Assembly: GCA_018806915.1 (NCBI GenBank)
Contig: JAGKQI010000079.1
Coordinates: 771,001 to 835,000, forward strand
DNA: 64,000 nt
Direction of reading: 5' to 3'
DNA from: Phytophthora colocasiae
Lineage: Eukaryota; Oomycota; Peronosporomycetes; Peronosporales; Peronosporaceae
Below, one piece after another: positions 30,227-38,699 of this stretch. Below the pieces are notes generated by a model. It saw only the letters and a program-made list of their open reading frames with translations. It was not told the DNA's origin and made no database searches. Made by a program: the position numbers and the translations under genes. Every line of letters starts with the position of its first letter. The first letter of the stretch is position 1.

Positions 30227-31119
30227 GGTGAAGAGATGGTCGAGAATGCTGTAGTCTACGAGCGTTAGGTAGAAATTGCGCTGCCGCTCGTGAACTTCGA
30301 ATTACCTTGTCATACGAGATAAACAAATAACGTGTCGTTGATATTTGCAGTGTCTTGTGTCACGTTTGAGAAGTTACTTTGATCTTCTTGCAGCATACAT
30401 AAACTTCATGGCACTATTATAATAACCTTTACAAATGTTTTGTTACCATCGTTGATGACACTCATATCTACCGGGAGCGTTTGTGCCTTTGCGATGGAAA
30501 GTCTTCAGCTGAACTATCGATAGTGAGGCGCACAGCACAGCAATTGCCGACAGAAACTGCGTGGCGGACTATTCAGTGGGCTGTTCGTGTGGCCGCTGGT
30601 GTTGGGAGTGGATCCACGATTTCCGTGCCATGTGTTGTGGAATGGCTCCGACACTATCGCAAATTAATTTACTGAGGGAGTTGTTAGTCGAGACTTCAAC
30701 TGTACCACGATGCAAGGCTTGCAATGAAGAAATGCGCACCAGTAGATACTGGAACATCTTTCTCTTGCTGGCACTGCCAACCAGTTTAAGCAAGGCAAGA
30801 TCCACCGCTTGTGCAAAAACTTTCCGGTGTGGACAAAAGTGCGACACATAGATTTTAGTCCGCACCATATGGAAAATTACAATCATAAACGATTGATTTG
30901 GATGTATGAAAAATATAAAAGTAACTCAATAAATTAGTTTTAAAGAGTCAAGACAACAACAATAAACACAAAAATGCAATACGTTATATCAATCATATAA
31001 ATTTTATCAAGATCCTCACATCACAGTACTGTTAAAAAGAAATCAGATGCGAATCTTTTGCGCACAAGGTTTTTTTTGCACCTATGAGGTTTTATCTGTT
31101 CCGTGGGTCAACCTATCCA
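30227..31119. other. AT-rich intergenic stretch, no clear gene
   Basis: Two short plus-strand frames (30481-30675 and 30561-30851) overlap in different registers and look like decayed coding sequence, but I cannot assign them. 30880-31075 is strongly AT-rich. Nothing else is visible before the copy 6 promoter. Confidence 0.4.
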
Positions 31120-31134
31120 GCCACTCTTCAAATT
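31120..31134 (+). promoter_or_regulatory. putative initiator of phosphatase copy 6
   Basis: GCCACTCTTCAAATT lies 81 bp before the ATG and fits the oomycete initiator/flanking pattern (xCxCATT...CAAATT) loosely. The spacing equals that of copy 5. Confidence 0.4.
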
Positions 31135-31200
31135 CGACTCGAGTGGACAAGGTGGTCTTTCTCGAAAAACTTTAGGTGTGAATCAGGAGACAAGAGACCA

Positions 31201-32730
31201 ATGGTGGAGATCAACAAGCGCCTAGTAATCATAGGCATCGTAGTGCTCTGCGCCGTGGTGGGTGCTATTGTCGGTGTCCTAGTGGCCACCAAATCGGATT
31301 CGTCTTCCACGTCCTCTGAGGAATCAGGCAACTCGAATGGATCAACCTCGAGTGGAAGCAGCGGCGGCACTTCGTCCACCAGCAAAAAGTCGTCCAACTC
31401 CACGACCGGCAGCAGTTCCGTGACATCAACCGTCACTTCGGACCCGACGTCAGGTACGTCGAACATTTTTTTTCCGGTCTATTTTCCAGTGGGAGAGACT
31501 AATTGATGGATTTTCCGTGCTTTTTGATATTTTCTAGTGACATACTCGCTCGCAGCATTCGCTATCGGAGATTGGGGCACTACCGTCACGCAGGACTCGT
31601 GCTGTACCCGTTCAGAGACGTACAACAACTTCGATATCGTTGCTGAAGATGTCGTGTCCAACCTGATGAACACACAGGCGGGTAACACCGATGTGAAGCC
31701 CAAGGCCATTCTCAGCCACGGTGATAACTTTTACTGGACAGGCATCAATAGTGAGGACGGACGTGACTCCCGTTTTACGACCACTTTTGAGGGAAAATTC
31801 GACGGTGACAACCTCGCTGGTATTCCGTTCGTGAATGTCCTGGGTAACCACGACTACGGTGGCGCCAGTTACATCTGCTCGGACGGTGACAACAATGCCA
31901 AATGTAGCTCTACGGATGAACTCATTACCGCCCTGGAGAACAAGTTCAAGTGGCAACAGGAGTACACGAGCCCTAACGACGATCGCTGGGTGCTCAAGGA
32001 CCACTTCTACGTCTACTCTATTGAGGACGCAGACTCAGGTGTCAGCATTGACATCTTCAACGTTGATTCCGGTGACGCTGATGTCCACGCTGCTCAGCAG
32101 GTCTGCTGCCAGTGCTACGGCTACTCGGACGGTGACGACGACAAGTGCAACAGCGTTGCACGAGGTGACAAGTACTGCTGCGGCGGTGACTCCGACATGT
32201 ACGACTCATGTTTCGCCAAGTTCACGGAGTGGAGTGATGACTCACGTACGCAGCTAGCCGAGAAGGTTCAAACGTCTAACGCTACGTGGAAGATTGTCAA
32301 CAGCCACTACAGTCCCAGTGTGCACTACGCCGAGAAGGGTATGAAGGAGTGGTTTGACATTCTGGAAGGCTCGGGCATCCATGCGTGGGTTTACGGTCAC
32401 ACTCACGGTGAGAAGCACGACTATTCCGAATCACTGGGTGTGCACTTTGTGGAGAACGGCGCTGGTGGTGGTATCCAGAAGGAATCTGCCAGTGGCCTCA
32501 CCACATACGCGGCAGACTACGTCAGCAATGTGTGGACGTACACCGGTGACGAGTATGGTTTCTTCTCACTGACTGCGTCCGAGGACTGGCTGAAGCTGCA
32601 GTACCACACGGCCGATTCCAAGTGGTCATTCGGGTCTAGCATGACTGACACGACCGTCGGTGGTGTGGAAACTAAGCACTGCTGGTACATCCCAGCTGAC
32701 GGCACGAAGGGTGAAGAGTGCTCGTCGTAA
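31201..32730 (+). CDS. membrane-anchored purple-acid-phosphatase-like enzyme, copy 6
   Basis: It has two exons: 31201-31453, a GT-AG intron at 31454-31537 (84 bp, phase 1), and 31538-32730, giving 481 residues. The start MVEINKR precedes a hydrophobic anchor and a Ser/Thr-rich linker. Splicing yields DPTSVTYSLAAFAIGDWG, exactly the sequence that is continuous in intronless copies 1-3. Thus the intron position is homologous across the array. Metal motifs GDWG, GDNFYW, GNHD, VNSH and GHTH are intact. It is the most diverged of the six: AWVYGHTHGEKHD replaces LWLNGHTHGENHD, and the tail ends EECSS. An in-frame upstream ATG at 31084 would add 39 residues not shared by paralogues. Confidence 0.85.
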
Positions 32731-32834
32731 TTATGAGTCTCCTCCCTTCACCCTCAAAACAAGAAGCTGAGAAGCTGTGCCCCAATGTGAGTGAGTACTA
32801 AGACCTTTCCTCCTCGTAGAAGGAAACACTTGTA

Positions 32835-33875
32835 CACCATTGCACGGCGTTATTCACAAAGTGCGCACTGGAAATCAAACAATGCGCACTCAAATTCACA
32901 AAGCGCGCGCTGAAAATCAAAAACACCTGTTATACTTTATACCTTTTAAAGAACATTGATTGTCAAATCTAATTGGAATTATTATGTACCAACTTCCATG
33001 TCAAGCATGCCTAATGCACGTTGATGATGAACCAGTGAGTGGCAACAGGCGCGGTTGCACAGCTCTGGTGTTACCACCTCCGCAAAGAGAGGGTCAGCAG
33101 CCATCTTAAGAAATTCAGAGCGGTGCTCTGTAATCGTTGTTCCTGCCGGTACACGTATGATGGCAGGTCGTTGCCGTGCAAGAAAACGCTTGACTGCACT
33201 TTTGTAGACGGAAAAAACGTTCTCAATTGGGTTCAACATTGGCGAGTAAGGCCCAAGTTTTAGCATTTCTGCACCCTCGAATTCTTCTTCATCGAAAACG
33301 GCATCGGCGCGAGCGTGACACGGCGCATTGTCGAGCACCACCACCACATTGTCCAGCGAATGTGTCACTCTGATGTGACGCAAGAAGCGCCGGATGAACT
33401 CGTTGGCTAGGTCGGCAGTGAAGGAGCCAAACTGCGACTCTTGGTAAGCAATCCCCCCCAGGAAGTATCTTTTTCTCCGATCCACCACGCTTTTTCTGCT
33501 TGCCACTCCAGTCGCCAGACTCCTTAGCAGCCTTTATCCACCCCCATGCTGTGCGCTCACCAATATCGTACAGTTCTGCAGTTTCCTTCCAGTTGCCTTC
33601 GCCCTTGGCTACACGCAATACTGCTGCCCGAATGTGGAGGGGGTATCTCTTGTAGCTAGTTGGCATCGCGCCAAAATTGAGAATCAAGTGTCGCCAGAGG
33701 GAGAGTTTTGCGCCAAACGTGCCGAGCCCAGTCAATAAATCTACTTTATAATCTCATAATTTGATGAGTATAAATTCGTGCAGGTGTTTTTGATTTTCAG
33801 CGCGCGCTTTGTGAATTTGAGTGCGCATTGTTTGATTTCCAGTGCGCACTTTGTGAATAACGCCGTGCAATGGTG
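32835..33875 (-). mobile_element. Tc1/mariner-type element with perfect 95-bp inverted repeats
   Basis: TA dinucleotides flank the element on both sides (32833-32834 and 33876-33877), as expected for the IS630/Tc1/mariner superfamily. The left repeat (32835-32929, starting CACCATTGCACGGCG) and right repeat (33781-33875) are exact reverse complements over 95 bp. Each repeat carries internal GTGCGCACT and GCGCGCGC words. The 1041-bp element holds an internally deleted transposase on the minus strand. Perfect repeats argue for a recent insertion, mobilised by a transposase encoded elsewhere. It sits about 100 bp downstream of phosphatase copy 6. Confidence 0.9.
32982..33666 (-). pseudogene. IS630/Tc1-like transposase with internal deletion
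   Basis: From the ATG at 33666 a helix-turn-helix N-terminus is seen (YPLHIRAAVLRVAKGEGNW...ERTAWGWIKAAKESGDW), followed by KQKKRGG. The frame then shifts near 33500 into the C-terminal half of a DDE_3 domain, with the second catalytic Asp in VVVVLDNAPCH and the terminal acidic region GPYSPMLNPIENVFS. The segment that should hold the first catalytic Asp between these two blocks is absent, and the whole is about 225 residues against roughly 330-350 for the family. It cannot be active. Confidence 0.8.
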
Positions 33876-33877
33876 TA

Positions 33878-34041
33878 GTTGTAAGGTCAGTGACATCGAG
33901 CTCTCAGCAATATATTCCTTTTAACAGTGCCACTGTAAAACTTCAGTTAGTGTGTTGTACACAAACTGGCTGTTAGCCCCTTTTCTGGCCGGGTAAGTTT
34001 AGAATGGTTGAGCAGCTCAATTCCCATCTCTTCCTCGCGTC
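33878..34041. other. upstream region of GPI-protein gene
   Basis: No gene is visible. It may hold the promoter of the gene at 34042, and the transposon end is only 165 bp from its ATG. Confidence 0.4.
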
Positions 34042-35535
34042 ATGAAGGTCGCAGTGCCGTTGCTGTCGCTGTTGGGAGCTCTAGGGGAAGTACAAGCGTG
34101 GAATATGCGGACGGTGACGTCCTATCAGGCGCGGGTAGAGACGTATGCGCCTGTGTGGGACGCTGACCACGAGGTGTTTGTTTCTGGCATCCCGAACTCC
34201 TTGTCTTCTGGTGGTAATTTTACTTTTAATGAACGCTATCGGGCAACAATGGACTCTGTCACTACATCCAGCATCGAAGGAGCGCTCATGTATCTGCAGC
34301 GGGATTGTATCGACCGAGGAGTGGACCCAACGGATGATTCGGTGAATTGCCAGCGGAAGAATAACGTGAGCGTCATCACGTTCCTCGAGGTGCAGATTGT
34401 GCAGCCTAATGCTGCATTGGCTGAATACCAGAAGCAGAGATACATGTACCCGGAGTTCTGCCCTTTTGTAGTCATGAAGGATGGAGAATGCGTGTATGCA
34501 GATGAACAGGATGATGGAGATGCAAGTTCTAGTGGTTTGGAGAGTCAACACCCACCAGAATGTAAACAATTCAATGGACTGGACGGTCAGCCGGACATTG
34601 GACACTGTGTGGGAGCTCAAGCTTTCTCAGCAGATATGGTGGCACCATATTACGACGCTGTTTGGTTCTCGTACCCGAACAGTTGTGTGACATCGAGCTG
34701 GACCATCAAGAGCGACACATGCCGAGACCAATACCCTGGCGGATTGTGCCCATTTGGAACGGAGCCTGATGGAGTGAAGTGCACGTTTTCGTATAAGATT
34801 TTGGGTTATCTATCTATCGATCAACTGGTGGGTATCACGGAGATCAATACAATCTCGAGCGAATCCGTGTCGAGTTCATTACTGAGTCGATCCAGTTCAG
34901 GCTCCGAATCATCGAGCTCGTCAAGACCATCGGCAGTTGAAAACGTCCAAAAAGCTGCTTCCAAGTACTACAAAAATTACAACGCTTTTTGCAAAGCTGG
35001 GAATGTTGAGTTTCACTCTTACGACCAGGACAAGACTCTCGGGCTGAAAAATGTGACCAGCATTCCGTTCTGGAAAGATCCGTCTTCACTCAAGGACAAC
35101 ATTGCACGCACAAATCAGATGATCTCTCTGTATAACGAGCTAGCGGACAAGACCACCAACCACATGCAAAAGCTACCGACGGATCTGGATTTGCTACGCG
35201 ACGCGAATCCTCCTTGTTATGAAAATGCAGAGGCCTGTTACGATGCACAGTTCGGCTGTCGGCGGCACTCCTACGCTCAAGTTTGTTCTGTGTGTCGCGG
35301 ACAGAAAGATCTTTGCGTCCGTCAGATCTCCTCGTACACGTTCCCAGAGCTCGAGCAAGCGCCACGTACTGTGTCCAACAATGAGCTTCGTAGCGGCATT
35401 TTCGCCACGTTGGCTGCACAAAATGCAGCCACTTCAAGCAGTAGCGGCAGTAGTGGAGCATCATCCGTACACTCTGGCATCGATTTGAGCGCAGTATTAG
35501 TATTGCTGTTGTTAGTTTGGAGGTCCATGCATTGA
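34042..35535 (+). CDS. secreted, probably GPI-anchored Cys-rich protein
   Basis: The product has 497 residues. A signal peptide (MKVAVPLLSLLGALGEVQA, cleavage near residue 19) is followed by an extracellular region with about 20 Cys and several N-glycosylation sequons. There are two Ser-rich low-complexity stretches (near residues 275-300 and 475). A C-terminal hydrophobic tail (SAVLVLLLLVW) preceded by small residues reads as a GPI-attachment signal. Motifs such as YPNSCVTSSWTIKSDTCRDQYPGGLCPFG suggest disulphide pairs, but I cannot assign a family. It resembles oomycete cell-surface proteins of unknown function. Start context is clean, with no upstream in-frame ATG needed. It is intronless and lies head-to-tail with the elicitin gene. 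Confidence 0.8.
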   Translation: MKVAVPLLSLLGALGEVQAWNMRTVTSYQARVETYAPVWDADHEVFVSGIPNSLSSGGNFTFNERYRATMDSVTTSSIEGALMYLQRDCIDRGVDPTDDSVNCQRKNNVSVITFLEVQIVQPNAALAEYQKQRYMYPEFCPFVVMKDGECVYADEQDDGDASSSGLESQHPPECKQFNGLDGQPDIGHCVGAQAFSADMVAPYYDAVWFSYPNSCVTSSWTIKSDTCRDQYPGGLCPFGTEPDGVKCTFSYKILGYLSIDQLVGITEINTISSESVSSSLLSRSSSGSESSSSSRPSAVENVQKAASKYYKNYNAFCKAGNVEFHSYDQDKTLGLKNVTSIPFWKDPSSLKDNIARTNQMISLYNELADKTTNHMQKLPTDLDLLRDANPPCYENAEACYDAQFGCRRHSYAQVCSVCRGQKDLCVRQISSYTFPELEQAPRTVSNNELRSGIFATLAAQNAATSSSSGSSGASSVHSGIDLSAVLVLLLLVWRSMH

Positions 35536-35677
35536 ATGGTACATTAACGTGTGTATTACTATAGACCTTTTGATCAAGTCAGCATTGCAACATTCATTCC
35601 GACTTGTCATAGTGAACCCAAGTACATTCAGAATCCGATTTGCATCAAACTAGCACAGCTTTCGTGTTGCCATCAAG

Positions 35678-36088
35678 ATGCCGCTCAACTCGCTCTTCCT
35701 ATGCTGTGTTACTCTCGTTTGCTCCTTCTTCATCCCGTCCATGCTCGCGGCCGACTGCACTTCAGCACAAATTACTGAGCTCTCGACACTGAGAAGCAAC
35801 GTCACTGCTGTGTGTGGGGATGATGCGCTGTCCACCACGACAACCGCCTATTGCGCTGACAGCTCGTGCCTTGCCTACCTCACCAGTATGATCTCCAGCG
35901 TCCCGTCCTGCGAAATAAGCAGCTACAATCTGCGTACAGTGCTCACCACCGCCATCAACTCGTGCAACGCTGCATCTGATGCCGTCCCCGCTTCAAAATC
36001 AGCCTCCCGGTCACTGCATACCTATCAGCTGTGGACGACAGCGCTGCTAGTGCTGCAAGTGGCCGTCCTCGTTGGCATCGTGCTGTAA
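35678..36088 (+). CDS. elicitin-like protein with C-terminal anchor
   Basis: The product has 136 residues. A signal peptide ends near A24-A25 and an elicitin domain follows, with six Cys at residues 27, 46, 59, 64, 78 and 96. Classic elicitins have 98 residues with spacing of about 23-23-4-14-23. Here the intervals are shorter (18-12-4-13-17), which fits the elicitin-like (ELL) group rather than the sterol-binding class I elicitins. A Ser-rich stretch and a hydrophobic end (LLVLQVAVLVGIVL) indicate GPI anchoring to the plasma membrane or wall. Elicitins bind sterols and are recognised by host plants, but ELL functions are less known. It lies 142 bp after the GPI-protein gene. Confidence 0.9.
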   Translation: MPLNSLFLCCVTLVCSFFIPSMLAADCTSAQITELSTLRSNVTAVCGDDALSTTTTAYCADSSCLAYLTSMISSVPSCEISSYNLRTVLTTAINSCNAASDAVPASKSASRSLHTYQLWTTALLVLQVAVLVGIVL

Positions 36089-36143
36089 AACATGTACTGT
36101 ATACGCTTTTATAGAACGTAATCATTTTACCATATCGTTTAAT

Positions 36144-36425
36144 TGTTTTAACGTTAAAACACGTACATGACGTAATCACTCAGCCAATCAGCGATCAGGA
36201 GCGATGTTGACGTAGACCACCGTGTTGATGATCCCGTAATCAAAGCTTTAAATCGATGGTGCGCTCGCTGCAAGCACTTCTCCACTGTGAGGCGAGGCAG
36301 GTATGTTCCTTCTAAATGTATGGCAAGTTTCGGCCAAGTTTCGGCCAAGTTTCGCCGCGTTGCTTCGCTGTTGAGTCTCCTGCACATATTGCAGAGTGTT
36401 TTAACGTAAAAACAAACTATTTTAA
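36144..36425. promoter_or_regulatory. palindrome-rich region between elicitin and CBP20 genes
   Basis: The perfect palindrome TGTTTTAACGTTAAAACA lies at 36144-36161. A near copy (TGTTTTAACGTAAAAACA) lies near 36400 and ATTTTAACGTTTAATC near 36419, about 60 bp before the CBP20 start. Between them lie CCAAT (near 36185) and three tandem AAGTTTCGGCC units near 36325-36355. These look like binding sites in the upstream region of CBP20, though the pair of palindromes could also be ends of a small element. Confidence 0.4.
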
Positions 36426-36475
36426 CGTTTAATCAAAACCCGCTTAAGTGTCGTCACCACCAACTCAATCTCATA

Positions 36476-37201
36476 ATGGCAGAGCTGTACGCTGAAGTGG
36501 CGGAGGAGGAGCAGCGACTGGCGCGCGGGCCGTCGCAGCGCCAGTACTGGGACCGCAAGACGTTTTCGTCTTTTGCCGAGCAGCAGCGCGCCATGGCGCG
36601 CTCCAGTACGCTGTACATTGGCAACCTATCGTTCTTCACGTCCGAGGCGCAGATCTACGAGCTGTTCAGCCGTGTGGGCCACGTGAAGCGTGTCATTATG
36701 GGCCTGGACCGCTTCAAGAAGACCCCGTGCGGCTTCTGCTTTGTCGAGTACAGTACCCACTCGGAAGCTGAAGCTTGTGCCCAGTTCCTGAGTGAGACCA
36801 AGCTGGATAACCGTGTGGTTCGCTGTGAGATGGATGGAGGCTTCCGTGAGGGGCGTCAGTTCGGCCGAGGCCTGTCTGGAGGTCAGGTACGTGATGACAG
36901 ACGCTCTAAGGATGACTACGACGCCGGAAGAGGCGGTTATGGGCGCGGGGACGACGCAACGGCTGATGGCCATCACTTCCGTCGCTCGGCCCATGTCAAG
37001 AGACCTAGAGACGACAGTGTGGCGGCGGATGAACCACTGGCGAGTCGTCAACGACGTCCTGACTCACCTAGTGCGGAGAATAAAGAGGAGGAGAACCCGA
37101 GGTTCCGTCATCGGGAGGACGACGGGGACAGGGAGGAACCGATGGAAGAGCAACCGACTGAACAACCTGTCCAGGAGACGGAGGAGACGACGGAAGCGTA
37201 G
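36476..37201 (+). CDS. CBP20: nuclear cap-binding protein subunit 2 (CBP20)
   Basis: The product has 241 residues. The N-terminus ([10 protein letters not shown]) holds the conserved cap-stacking tyrosine region. It is followed by an RRM (residues about 42-120) with RNP2 [10 protein letters not shown] and RNP1 GFCFVEYS. The CBP20-specific tail after the RRM follows ([25 protein letters not shown]). The C-terminal 90 residues are low-complexity, Arg/Asp then Glu/Thr-rich, longer than in animals (about 156 residues in total) and typical of lineage-specific extensions. CBP20 pairs with CBP80 to bind the m7G cap of nascent RNA polymerase II transcripts in the nucleus. It appears intronless, with a clean ATG at 36476. 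Confidence 0.92.
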   Translation: MAELYAEVAEEEQRLARGPSQRQYWDRKTFSSFAEQQRAMARSSTLYIGNLSFFTSEAQIYELFSRVGHVKRVIMGLDRFKKTPCGFCFVEYSTHSEAEACAQFLSETKLDNRVVRCEMDGGFREGRQFGRGLSGGQVRDDRRSKDDYDAGRGGYGRGDDATADGHHFRRSAHVKRPRDDSVAADEPLASRQRRPDSPSAENKEEENPRFRHREDDGDREEPMEEQPTEQPVQETEETTEA

Positions 37202-38405
37202 AGAGGGGAAGATTGCGCTACAAAATTGGGCTGCTTTCGTTTCTTTGGTGGCTAGCAGTGTGCTATCAGGAATCTCGATCGCAACGAATGGTTCTTTTAT
37301 TTTTCACGTATTCGAGCAGATAGTTAGTGCTGAAGACAGAATGCGCAAGATCACGTCTATTCCTTTTTACAACAAACTGTTTTTATTCGGAAGGAAGTCG
37401 TCGGCTTGCTTCGAGCAAGTTTCGCGAGCGTGTTATCAAGCACTTTGACTCCAAAGCGCGATGTACGAGATCACGTTGCGCTAACTGGATCACGTACAAC
37501 AGTTACTCCTCAAGTATGCTGCTCTTGGCATACATGTAACCTGTCGTCCAGTCTAACATGAACTTGTACTTCTGCAGGGCGAAAGAAAGTCTACCGATAA
37601 CTTCTGACGCTCCCAATTATATGGTAGCAACAGAATGCTATACTATGGTACGTTAGGTAGCTGCTCAAACCGATGTGAAGCCCTTCTTACGCTAATTGCG
37701 TTCAATTTAGGCCTTGGAGCAACTTACGGCTATAACCAGGACTCTAGAAAGGCGAAGTGCAAGTACTTCTGATTCACACTACATACTTTTGCTATGTGAA
37801 AAAGAAGTGTGCGCTTTATTTCTTCATTTCAGTAACTGTACAAGTTACCGTGAGGTGATGATTCAGACAGTATATCGTGATGATGCAGCATTGGCATCGC
37901 TGATGTGAATTCGACTCGATCGCGCTAACCGCTGACCTTACAATGAAAAACAGCTACAAGCTCGAGCTGCAGACCGTGCCGAATTCTTTTTTACAACTCA
38001 TTTGGCTCGAATTTGTCGAGAGTCACCATGTGTTTGAGTTTGTATTACTGACCACTGTTGCTGCAATTCTTGCCGCTGTAACACCAGCTCTCAGCATAAT
38101 AGGCACGAGTGCCATTGAATCAGACTATGGTTATTTGGCAGACTATAACTTACAGTCATAACCGCTGGTCGCACACAGGAGGATGCGGGGAAGCGGAGAA
38201 GAAGGACCAGTTGAAGACGCTCATGAAGAATTGCAAAAGTCTGCTAAGGCGAAGAAATCATCATGAGAATAACATTCACTGGGAGAAACAATAAGAAGCA
38301 GACAAAGTTGGCTGCTTGTTTGTGATAACACTCGAACGAATACAGCAACAGATCACAGTACTTCTTTTAGAACATGCACTCAAGTGGTGTAGAGTCCCAG
38401 GAGTC
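37202..38405. other. no clear gene
   Basis: The longest open frame (37943-38161, 72 codons) has a central hydrophobic stretch but no recognisable family or start context. The rest holds nothing I can name. The right edge is the 5-bp target site GAGTC (38401-38405) of the gypsy element. Confidence 0.4.
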
Positions 38406-38670
38406 TGTTGTCGCCGTGGCAACACTGTGAGGTTGTAGATGGGATCAAGCCCAGCAACAACATCACTGCAGAAGAATCGAGAAACAAGTACAGACGGTTA
38501 GACCGCAGACGGTTGCTGCAAACACAGACGGTTGTAGCAAAGCACGGAAGTGCACTAACCGTCCATAAAGCCTCCAGGACATGCATATCAAAGAAGAGCA
38601 GCTAGTGCAGGAGCTAAGGAACTGCTCAATACATTATCACTTCTACATTTTCCATTTGGGAGCCATAACA
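38406..38670 (+). repeat. 5' LTR, family A copy 2
   Basis: 265 bp starting TGTTGTCGCCGTGGC and ending GGGAGCCATAACA. It contains direct GACGGTTAG/GACGGTTGC/GACGGTTGT repeats about 20 bp apart. It matches the 3' LTR from its second base to its end. Confidence 0.95.
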
Positions 38671-38699
38671 AAGAATTCTTTAGCTGGATAGCTACCAGC

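Noticed and set aside
37943..38161. 72-codon frame with a hydrophobic stretch as a small membrane protein
   Set aside because: No start context, homology or neighbours to support it.
38671..38699. Primer-binding site for initiator-Met tRNA in gypsy family A
   Set aside because: The 29 bases after the 5' LTR do not start with TGG, and I could not match a tRNA 3' end.
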